Positions 13,715-19,457 of a stretch of 21,991 nt of DNA are shown piece by piece (within the stretch, counting starts at the first letter, position 1; each line of letters opens with the position of its first letter). Origin of the DNA: a virus; the IMG/VR virus record IMGVR_UViG_3300044613_001217, positions 1-21,991 of that record; one strand, written 5' to 3'. Below the pieces are notes generated by a model. The model did not search any database. It saw nothing but the letters and a program-made list of their open reading frames with translations, and had not been told where the DNA came from. Made by a program: the position numbers and the translations under genes.

Positions 13715-14421
13715 TGCCTAAACTCTATACTTTTGGGGACAGTTTTACTTACGGATATAATTTTCTACCTGATGAGGAACTTAGAAAACGTAGTACATGG
13801 CCTACTAAATTATCTAATTTACTTGATTATGAATTAGTTGATTTATCAATACCGGGCGGAAGTAACTGGAGAATAGCAAGACTTATTTCTTCTATGAACT
13901 TTGAATCAGATTGCTTAGTTGTAATAGCATTTTCTACACACAAAAGATTTGAGTTTGGGGTAAATCAACAACATGAAATTCCAGAAGTGTTTTTAGAAAA
14001 CGGGGTACCTTTGGTAGGTGATTTAGTAGAAATAGATGGTAAGTTATTAACAAAAAGATTTTTTCCAAACTTAAACGAACGTTCTACGGATATAGACGCA
14101 AAAATATTTTCAACAATAGCATTTTCAGAATTTTTTAATGCTGAATGGTTTTCAAGAATGCAGGGGGTTAACTTTAATTCCATACGGCACAGGTTACAAA
14201 AACACAAATGGATGGCTTTTAACGCTTGGTCTAAACCATTTGAACCAAATGATTATTGGTTGCAAGAAACGCATATAGAAAATTATGTATTAGGTATAAA
14301 CGGTATCATGAGTGAGCAAGTAGCAAATACAGCAGATGATACTTTTGTTTATTTAAATGAAAATCAACATACAGTAGTCGCAAATATTTTACTAAAAGAA
14401 AGTAATAGTATTTATGGTTAG
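13714..14421 (+). CDS. SGNH/GDSL-hydrolase-like protein
   Basis: The protein has 235 residues; its start overlaps the previous stop by one base (TAATG). Block I is FGDSFTYG (7-14), with S10 the expected nucleophile. The block II Gly region is SIPGGSNWRIARL (45-57). A hydrophobic strand then ends in AFSTHKR (72-78), where classical SGNH enzymes have GxND. Near the C-terminus NENQHTVVANIL supplies H219, with Glu rather than Asp three residues earlier. The fold is convincing; the exact chemistry is less so. SGNH proteins remove or transfer acyl groups on glycans and small molecules. It may be an esterase or acetyltransferase-like decoration enzyme acting with the carbamoyltransferase whose gene overlaps its end by 8 bases. 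Confidence 0.75.
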   Translation: MPKLYTFGDSFTYGYNFLPDEELRKRSTWPTKLSNLLDYELVDLSIPGGSNWRIARLISSMNFESDCLVVIAFSTHKRFEFGVNQQHEIPEVFLENGVPLVGDLVEIDGKLLTKRFFPNLNERSTDIDAKIFSTIAFSEFFNAEWFSRMQGVNFNSIRHRLQKHKWMAFNAWSKPFEPNDYWLQETHIENYVLGINGIMSEQVANTADDTFVYLNENQHTVVANILLKESNSIYG

Positions 14422-15313
14422 TTATGGAGTTGTAGCGTTAAATCATGATGCTGCTTTAGCCGTTTTAGAAGATAAAAATTTATTGTTTTTTAAACGGGCC
14501 TCCGAGTATTCTGGCGTCCATAATGATTTTTTCCTTAACGAAGAAATAGTTTCAGATGCGTTTAACTTAGCCAAACCAGATAAAATTGGTTTTTTTGAAA
14601 ATCCGTACGTAAAAAAATATCGTCAATTTATAAGCGGACAATTTAATTTAGCCTTAGACATCGATTTATTTCCAAAAGTCTATTTACGAAGAATAGGATT
14701 TAGTAATGTTCCAATTGAATACCACGGGCATCACAATAGTCATGTAGCCTATGCTAAATATAGTTTAAATTTTGAGGAAGCAATTTATTTGGTCGCAGAC
14801 GCTATAGGAGAGATGGATACAATATCTATATGGAGTGTACGTGGAGACGTATTTAAAAAAATTAAATCTATAAAGTACCCAATTAGTCTAGGATTGTTTT
14901 ATTCTGCGTTTACTAAATTTATTGGTATGACACCCATAAAAGATGAAGGCAAATTTATGAATTTAAGTTTGTCTGGCAATCCGGAGCCTTACAAAAATTT
15001 AGTTTTATCGTACTTATATAAAAATTTGCACTTTGGTGTTAAAGATATTGACCCCTTAAATTTTAATTTAGAAAACCTAGCGGCCTCTGTACAGGAAGTT
15101 TTTCAAGAAGAGTTACTTAAGTTAGTTTATAGTTGCAGATCTTTATCTTTAGAATTACCAATTGTGTTTACTGGGGGTTGCGCACATAATAAACTTTCTA
15201 TAGACTATGTTAAGAAACAAGTAACTAATTTTTACCATGTTCCTGATCCCGGTGATGCAACTAGCAGTATAGGTGCTGCTTACTTGACTTACGTAAAACA
15301 CAAACTTGTATGA
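14414..15313 (+). CDS. Carbamoyltransferase N-terminal (Kae1-like) domain protein
   Basis: The protein has 299 residues. It shows the ASKHA/Kae1-like half of NodU/CmcH/TobZ O-carbamoyltransferases: NHDAALAVLED (10-20), the metal-binding HxxxH as HGHHNSH (104-110, H106 and H110), VADAIGEMDTISIW (127-140, where VxDGxGE is usual), LGLFYSAFTKFIG and KDEGKFMNLS (177-184), NLAASVQEVFQ (221-231), TGGCAHN (253-259) and PGDATSSIGAA (279-289). Full-length family members are about 550-600 residues and carry a second YrdC-like domain that makes carbamoyl-adenylate. That domain is absent here and the next gene starts 4 bases before this stop, so this is not a simple cut. It may need a partner or host enzyme for the donor. 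The acceptor is unknown. Confidence 0.8.
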   Translation: MVSYGVVALNHDAALAVLEDKNLLFFKRASEYSGVHNDFFLNEEIVSDAFNLAKPDKIGFFENPYVKKYRQFISGQFNLALDIDLFPKVYLRRIGFSNVPIEYHGHHNSHVAYAKYSLNFEEAIYLVADAIGEMDTISIWSVRGDVFKKIKSIKYPISLGLFYSAFTKFIGMTPIKDEGKFMNLSLSGNPEPYKNLVLSYLYKNLHFGVKDIDPLNFNLENLAASVQEVFQEELLKLVYSCRSLSLELPIVFTGGCAHNKLSIDYVKKQVTNFYHVPDPGDATSSIGAAYLTYVKHKLV

Positions 15314-15870
15314 AAAGTATCAGCGATTACATTGTTACATTTGAAAATGCAATGACCCATGCTCTTTGTGACGCCATATTAGAAGAATTTAACAATGAAG
15401 AAGAATGGGAAAAAACAGTTGTTGGCGAGGGGCGAGTAGATGAAAAAACTAGAACAGCAGAAACAATTGTAATTTCTTATCCGCACATAATAGAAAAAAA
15501 CAAAAAAGTAAGGCAAAAACTTGATAAATATATATTTGCTTCTGCCGGATTAGCAATAAGGAAATATAACGAAAAATTCCCTTTGGCTCTTATTCAAGAA
15601 GATTCAGGTTATGAATTATTAAGATATAAAGAAAGTCAGTTTTACGCCCAACATACAGATTCTTTTAAGGAACGTCCTCGTGCAGTATCTTGTTCTTTTT
15701 CATTAAATGATGATTATGAAGGGGGTGAGTGGGGGTTTTTTGATCGTGAGACAGTTATAAAGGCACCAAAAGGTTCAGCAATACTTTTCCCATCAAACTT
15801 TATGTACCCACATGAAATAATGCCTGTAACAAAAGGTACTCGTTACTCAGTTATAACTTGGTTTATTTAG
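15310..15870 (+). CDS. 2OG-Fe(II) oxygenase D, prolyl-4-hydroxylase-like
   Basis: The protein has 186 residues and an ATGA overlap with the carbamoyltransferase gene. This is the most canonical oxygenase of the window: LLRYKESQFYAQHTDSF with H115-x-D117, the EGGEWGFFD strand (137-145), APKGSAILFPSNFMYPHEIMPV with distal H168, and KGTRYSVITWF with R178 for 2OG. The pattern Y...G.....H.D followed by L.GGE..F and P..G.AL.F...F.H.V.PV..G.RY is that of prolyl-4-hydroxylase-type enzymes, including phage homologues. It could hydroxylate a protein side chain, making an acceptor for the carbamoyltransferase upstream. That link is inferred from gene order only. Confidence 0.9.
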   Translation: MKSISDYIVTFENAMTHALCDAILEEFNNEEEWEKTVVGEGRVDEKTRTAETIVISYPHIIEKNKKVRQKLDKYIFASAGLAIRKYNEKFPLALIQEDSGYELLRYKESQFYAQHTDSFKERPRAVSCSFSLNDDYEGGEWGFFDRETVIKAPKGSAILFPSNFMYPHEIMPVTKGTRYSVITWFI

Positions 15871-15880
15871 GAGTAAAAAA

Positions 15881-16099
15881 ATGAAAACAGTAATCGAAGC
15901 GCATAAGGTAGATGGGGTAAAAGTCTGCCGCTCAGAGGAAGTCCACGTTTGCGCCGCTTGTGGGTACGACTTAGACGAGGCTGAGTTAGCGGCTGATACT
16001 TGCTCCGATTGTGGTGCACCTTTGAAGTTAAGAAAATCTGTATCAGTCTGGGCTACATCCGTACCCAAAGCCGGTGTTAAGACTTGGGGTGATAAGTGA
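15881..16099 (+). CDS. Small zinc-ribbon protein
   Basis: The protein has 72 residues with a strong ribosome binding site (TAGGAGT) before the ATG at 15881. CAAC (24-27) and CSDC (41-44) form a four-Cys zinc ribbon with a 13-residue spacer. An earlier Cys (16) is extra. The surrounding sequence is mixed-charge with no other motif, ending in VPKAGVKTWGDK. Its codon use is richer in G+C than the flanking oxygenase D and DUF6065-like genes. Zinc ribbons of this size act in protein or nucleic-acid binding; the partner is unknown. It overlaps the next gene by 4 bases (GTGA). Confidence 0.65.
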   Translation: MKTVIEAHKVDGVKVCRSEEVHVCAACGYDLDEAELAADTCSDCGAPLKLRKSVSVWATSVPKAGVKTWGDK

Positions 16100-16821
16100 G
16101 TTTAATAAAAGTATGGACAAACATACCGGAGTTATTAGATATACCGGAATGTATACCCCAACCCGCACATAAATTTTTACCTAAATGGTGGAAAGACACT
16201 CCTGTATATACAAAAGAAAATCTTAGTTTTTACGAAAAACTTAGTGATAATTTCACTGTAAAAAAATGTCCTGCTTTTCCTGAATTTTTATACCAAGGTA
16301 TTGTAATTCCTATGTGGTGTGATTCTTATCTTTATTCTAATAAATCAGAGTGGAAATATAAGGTACCAAGTTCTAAGTTTAATTGGGCAATCCACAAAAA
16401 TAATCAATTTGTTGATCATATTCCGTCTTGGGCTAAAGATAACATTGTAGCGACATTTAAAAGTACTTGCCCTTGGTACATTAAAACTCCTCCGGGTTAT
16501 TCAGTATATCAACTACCACTTTTTTATAATTTTAATCAAAATTACACTGTTGCACCGGGAAGTATTCAAACCGATAAACATCATCAAATAAATCAGCAAG
16601 TACTTTTTCACACTAAAAAAGAAGAAATATTAATACCTCGTGGAGAACCTTTTGTATGGTACATACCGTATAAAAGAGAAGAATTTACCTACAGTATTAT
16701 TGGAGGGGGGGAAGAAGAAAAACAAGATTTAAAAAATAGTAACATACATATCGACACAAAATTTTCTAACGGATATAGTGGGCACACAGAAAATGTTTGT
16801 CCTATGAAAAATCGGAGTTAA
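16096..16821 (+). CDS. Conserved phage protein, DUF6065-like
   Basis: The protein has 241 residues from a GTG start in a GTGA overlap. Conserved-looking segments in order are VWTNIPELLDIPECIPQPA (6-24), FLPKWWKD (27-34), KKCPAFPEFLYQGIVIPMWC (56-75), CPWYIKTPPGYSVYQLPLFY (125-144), SIQTDKHHQINQQVLFH (156-172) and ILIPRGEPFVWYIPYKRE (178-195). The CP.F.E....G..IP, PW.I.TPPGYS, DT/TD.HH.IN and I.RG.P....IP.KR order is one I recall from phage proteins and from DUF6065, which I take to be a cupin-like beta barrel. TDKHH could bind metal. No function is known. It is strongly A+T-rich and sits at the end of the oxygenase island. Confidence 0.6.
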   Translation: MSLIKVWTNIPELLDIPECIPQPAHKFLPKWWKDTPVYTKENLSFYEKLSDNFTVKKCPAFPEFLYQGIVIPMWCDSYLYSNKSEWKYKVPSSKFNWAIHKNNQFVDHIPSWAKDNIVATFKSTCPWYIKTPPGYSVYQLPLFYNFNQNYTVAPGSIQTDKHHQINQQVLFHTKKEEILIPRGEPFVWYIPYKREEFTYSIIGGGEEEKQDLKNSNIHIDTKFSNGYSGHTENVCPMKNRS

Positions 16822-16823
16822 TA

Positions 16824-16883
16824 ATGGGTGTTTGGGCGTTGACTTTCCTATTTTTACTGCTACCTTGGGTTTTATTTATTTAG
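16824..16883 (+). CDS. 19-residue hydrophobic peptide
   Basis: ATG at 16824 with GGAG 6 bases upstream opens a 19-codon frame ending at TAG 16881-16883. The peptide is almost entirely hydrophobic (MGVWALTFLFLLLPWVLFI), matching the length of one membrane helix. It fills the gap between the DUF6065-like gene and the first gene of the lysis region. Tiny phage membrane peptides can act in lysis control, superinfection exclusion or membrane anchoring. The ribosome binding site and the composition support it; no homology can be claimed. Confidence 0.45.
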   Translation: MGVWALTFLFLLLPWVLFI

Positions 16884-16899
16884 GGACAGGGGATGAATT

Positions 16900-17358
16900 T
16901 TGAGCGACTTAGATCCGATTATTACCACCGCAAAGGCGGCAACAAAGAGCATTAAATCTGCTATTGAATCAGGCAGAGAGGTAAGTTCGGCAGTCGAGTC
17001 TATTCAGAACTTTGGTATGGCGGAGGTCAAAGCCCGTCATGCTTTTAAAGCAGTACGTAGTAGGCAGGAAGGTGAAATAACGATTATGACCGCCATGAGT
17101 GAATGGCGCAGACTAGATCAGATTCGCCGTATGGAGTTAGAAGTAAAAGACTTTCTAATCCAGCAATTTGGGCAGTTTAAAGGTGAAGAAGAATTTGAGA
17201 AGGTCAAGAAGATTAAAGAAGACATGATTGCCCGTCATGCCAAAAGTAAAGATGCAATGGGTAGAGATATAGCAAAGATGCGGGAGTTGCAGATTATTTG
17301 TGTGATGCTGGCGTTTCTGGTTGTCACAATTTATTACATCATGAAGGGTCATCTGTAA
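16900..17358 (+). CDS. Coiled-coil protein with C-terminal membrane anchor
   Basis: The protein has 152 residues from a TTG start at 16900, with a GGGGA site upstream; an ATG at 16893 is in another frame and hits a stop after 20 codons. Residues 1-130 are charged and helical (TTAKAATKSIKSAIESGRE, EWRRLDQIRRMELEVKDFL, EKVKKIKEDMIARHAKSKD). Residues 131-148 are a hydrophobic C-terminal helix (QIICVMLAFLVVTIYYIM). It overlaps the T-like holin gene by one base and heads the lysis cluster. It may be a tail-anchored lysis regulator or an early lysis component; no spanin feature (lipobox or signal plus proline-rich linker) is seen. Its codon use is like the structural genes. Confidence 0.6.
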   Translation: MSDLDPIITTAKAATKSIKSAIESGREVSSAVESIQNFGMAEVKARHAFKAVRSRQEGEITIMTAMSEWRRLDQIRRMELEVKDFLIQQFGQFKGEEEFEKVKKIKEDMIARHAKSKDAMGRDIAKMRELQIICVMLAFLVVTIYYIMKGHL

Positions 17359-17972
17359 TGGCTGAAAAACTAAACGCTAACGACACGCTGTCTAAGGTGC
17401 TGGCGTATGTTGACTCGCCGTTTAAACTCTTTGCCCTGATCCTCATGGCGGTGCTGGCTTTTGGTGGTTGGATGCTGTATGACAATAAAGACCTAATTGT
17501 AGGGACGTACAAGGAAAGCCAGAAACTGCCTGAGATTGTTGAAGACCGTGTGGATGATGCCGTATCCCATATATTTAAGACCACGGGTGCGACTACTGTG
17601 GCGATATTTAAGGTCAACCCCCTGCTTGGAACTCGGGTGCAGTATCGGGCGTATACCAAGGAAGGAAGGGATAAGACCAATGATGGGCTAGACGTAGGAC
17701 TCTTTACAACCAATCAAGCCAACAATCAGGACGTAGTAAACCTTATGGCAGGCAACGTCCCGTGTAGTGAATACAAGGCAGCGCAGTCAGAGATTGGTCT
17801 GTGGTACATCGAGAAGGGTATGCGATTTGGGTGTCGGATCAGTATCCCGCCTGAGCCTAGCCGGTTTATAGGACAGATTACGGTGGGCTGGGCAACTCCT
17901 CCCGCTGATTTAGATCAAACCCGTGCGATGCTTAATATCGCCGCAACCATGCTTTCAAGGAGTAAGAAATAA
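17358..17972 (+). CDS. T4 gpT-like holin
   Basis: The protein has 204 residues; the ATG at 17358 forms a TAATG overlap (an in-frame ATG at 17298 lies in the previous gene). A short cytoplasmic N-terminus is followed by one membrane helix (residues 22-41, FKLFALILMAVLAFGGWML) and a periplasmic domain. The C-terminal region, MRFGCRISIPPEPS, IGQITVGWATPPADLDQTRA and LNIAATMLSRSKK, follows the order seen in the T4 holin T C-terminus (Cys, then ITMYWYRND, then ..AARILGRAK). Holins of this class form the membrane lesion that triggers lysis, and the periplasmic domain senses inhibitors. It sits next to a second holin-like gene and upstream of the endolysin. Confidence 0.75.
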   Translation: MAEKLNANDTLSKVLAYVDSPFKLFALILMAVLAFGGWMLYDNKDLIVGTYKESQKLPEIVEDRVDDAVSHIFKTTGATTVAIFKVNPLLGTRVQYRAYTKEGRDKTNDGLDVGLFTTNQANNQDVVNLMAGNVPCSEYKAAQSEIGLWYIEKGMRFGCRISIPPEPSRFIGQITVGWATPPADLDQTRAMLNIAATMLSRSKK

Positions 17973-18370
17973 TGTTACCTATAGCCGCACTGTTAAGTAT
18001 TGGGGAAAAGGTTCTAGACAAGGTTCTGCCAGATCCAGAGGCACGGGCCAAGGCGCAGGCTATGCTTTTAGAGATGCAACAAAAAGGAGAACTTGCCAAA
18101 CTCCAAGCCGACATGAACGAGCAGGACAACTTGACCAAACGGGCTGAGGCTGACATGAAGTCGGACTCATGGCTATCCAAGAACATCCGGCCTATGACAC
18201 TGATCTTTATCCTATTGACATACACCGTATTTGGGATGATGTCCGCTTGGGAGATTGAGGTAAACAATAACTATGTAGAACTCTTGGGCCAGTGGGGGAT
18301 GCTAATTATGTCCTTTTATTTTGGCGGGCGCACCCTTGAGAAGATTATGGATATGAGGGTAAAAAAGTAA
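17972..18370 (+). CDS. 3TM-type holin family protein
   Basis: The protein has 132 residues and starts in a TAATG overlap. The N-terminus has a weakly hydrophobic amphipathic segment (ALLSIGEKVLDKVLP), then a long charged helix (DPEARAKAQAMLLEMQQKGE, residues 21-65) followed by WLSKNIRPMTLIFILLTYTV (TM 73-93) and WGMLIMSFYFGGRTLEK (TM about 105-118). The order DPEA.A.A..ML...Q.GE...LQAD, D.W.S..IRP......, G...MSFYFGGR.LEK matches the holin-of-3TMs family (gene-transfer-agent-type holins). It would act in the inner membrane. Having this and a T-like holin adjacent suggests holin plus regulator, or two pore formers. Confidence 0.75.
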   Translation: MLPIAALLSIGEKVLDKVLPDPEARAKAQAMLLEMQQKGELAKLQADMNEQDNLTKRAEADMKSDSWLSKNIRPMTLIFILLTYTVFGMMSAWEIEVNNNYVELLGQWGMLIMSFYFGGRTLEKIMDMRVKK

Positions 18371-18417
18371 AAATGTACACACGCTACCAACGCCATATAT
18401 AGAAAAGGCTAAATTGT

Positions 18418-19002
18418 ATGCAAAATATATGTAAAGATTATATTTTTCCTAGTATTGTATATTCTATGGATTTAGAAGATGTAAACAATTCTTGTTTAAT
18501 AGAAGATTGTTTAAAAATAAAAGAAAGTAATGAATCCGTTCAAAACAGCAATGTAGGTGGTTGGCAAAGCCCACTTATATGTGAAAAATTAAAAACTCTA
18601 AACTTAAAAACTTTAGAACAAAAAGTTGAAGAAGCAATTTTATTTGTACTAAATTGTGAAAACTTACCCAATATAAAACTTAAAACTGGTTATTGGATTA
18701 ACATAAATAGTAGTAATGATTATAATATAATCCACCACCATACATTTCCTTTAATTACCGCAGTATATTATCCTTTTGTACCAAAAGATTGTGAGGCGGA
18801 ATTAGTTTTTAGCAGAACAGATGGTGGATGTTATTTTGATTTGCATAAATCAAACTCAATATTTTCAATTTCTTGTAAAACGGGAATGTTAGTTATATTT
18901 AGCCCTCATTTATTTCATTATGTTTTACCTAACAAATCTAAAGAAAATCGTATATCAATAGCATATAACTTTAAGGCCATACAAAATGAACCTGACCGCT
19001 AA
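18418..19002 (+). CDS. 2OG-Fe(II) oxygenase E (2OG-FeII_Oxy_5-like)
   Basis: The protein has 194 residues; AAAAGG precedes the ATG at 18418. YWININSSNDYNIIHHHTF (92-110) supplies His at 106-108, LITAVYYPFVP follows the iron-binding strand, and LVIFSPHLFHYVLPNKSKEN gives distal H167, with R178 in RISIAYNF. The YN..H.H....SGVYY ... G.L..F....H.V.PN....RISIA.N order is that of the putative 2OG-Fe(II) oxygenase family Pfam calls 2OG-FeII_Oxy_5 (TIGR02466). It is strongly A+T-rich and sits between holin and endolysin genes whose base composition differs, so it looks inserted into the lysis cassette. It overlaps the endolysin start by 17 bases. Substrate unknown. Confidence 0.8.
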   Translation: MQNICKDYIFPSIVYSMDLEDVNNSCLIEDCLKIKESNESVQNSNVGGWQSPLICEKLKTLNLKTLEQKVEEAILFVLNCENLPNIKLKTGYWININSSNDYNIIHHHTFPLITAVYYPFVPKDCEAELVFSRTDGGCYFDLHKSNSIFSISCKTGMLVIFSPHLFHYVLPNKSKENRISIAYNFKAIQNEPDR

Positions 19003-19450
19003 CTTTACCCTGTCTGAAATGGTGAAGTCTGATACTGCACTGCGGCATGACATGGATAACACACCGGGGGAGGCTGAGATTGCTAATCTTAAAACACTCT
19101 GTGAAAAGGTATTGCAGCCCGTCCGTGACCAATTCAAAACCGGAGTCAAGGTCAACTCAGGATTCCGTCATCCCGAGGTCAACGCAAAGGTTGGAGGATC
19201 AAAAACTTCAGACCACTGTAAGGGTCAAGCCGCTGACATCGAAATCCCCGGAATCCCCAACGCAGACCTAGCCGTTTGGATTATGGAGAACCTTGACTAT
19301 ACCCAGTTAATCCTTGAGTTTTATACTCCGGGCGTACCAGACTCAGGCTGGGTGCATGTTTCCTACGACCCTGCTAACCTTAAGAAGCAGAACTTGACCG
19401 CCACCAAGCAAAACGGTAAAACAGTATATCTGCCGGGACTTGTAGCGTGA
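18986..19450 (+). CDS. Endolysin, peptidase M15 family
   Basis: The protein has 154 residues. The zinc-peptidase signature SxHxxGxAxD is present as S75-D-H77-C-K-G80-Q-A82-A-D84, followed by a general-base region LILEF (E111) and GWVHVSYD with the third zinc ligand H124. NSGFRHPEVNAKVGG (57-71) precedes the signature as in M15 carboxypeptidase/endopeptidase endolysins. It would cleave peptide cross-links of peptidoglycan after holin opening. No signal peptide is seen, consistent with holin dependence. The start is inside the 3' end of the oxygenase E gene and no strong ribosome binding site is obvious, so coupling is likely. Confidence 0.85.
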   Translation: MNLTANFTLSEMVKSDTALRHDMDNTPGEAEIANLKTLCEKVLQPVRDQFKTGVKVNSGFRHPEVNAKVGGSKTSDHCKGQAADIEIPGIPNADLAVWIMENLDYTQLILEFYTPGVPDSGWVHVSYDPANLKKQNLTATKQNGKTVYLPGLVA

Positions 19451-19457
19451 GGACGCC

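Noticed and set aside
10944-16821. Classic phage DNA-hypermodification locus
   Set aside because: No thymidylate synthase or cytosine hydroxymethylase homologue is in the window, so DNA as the target stays only one of several options.
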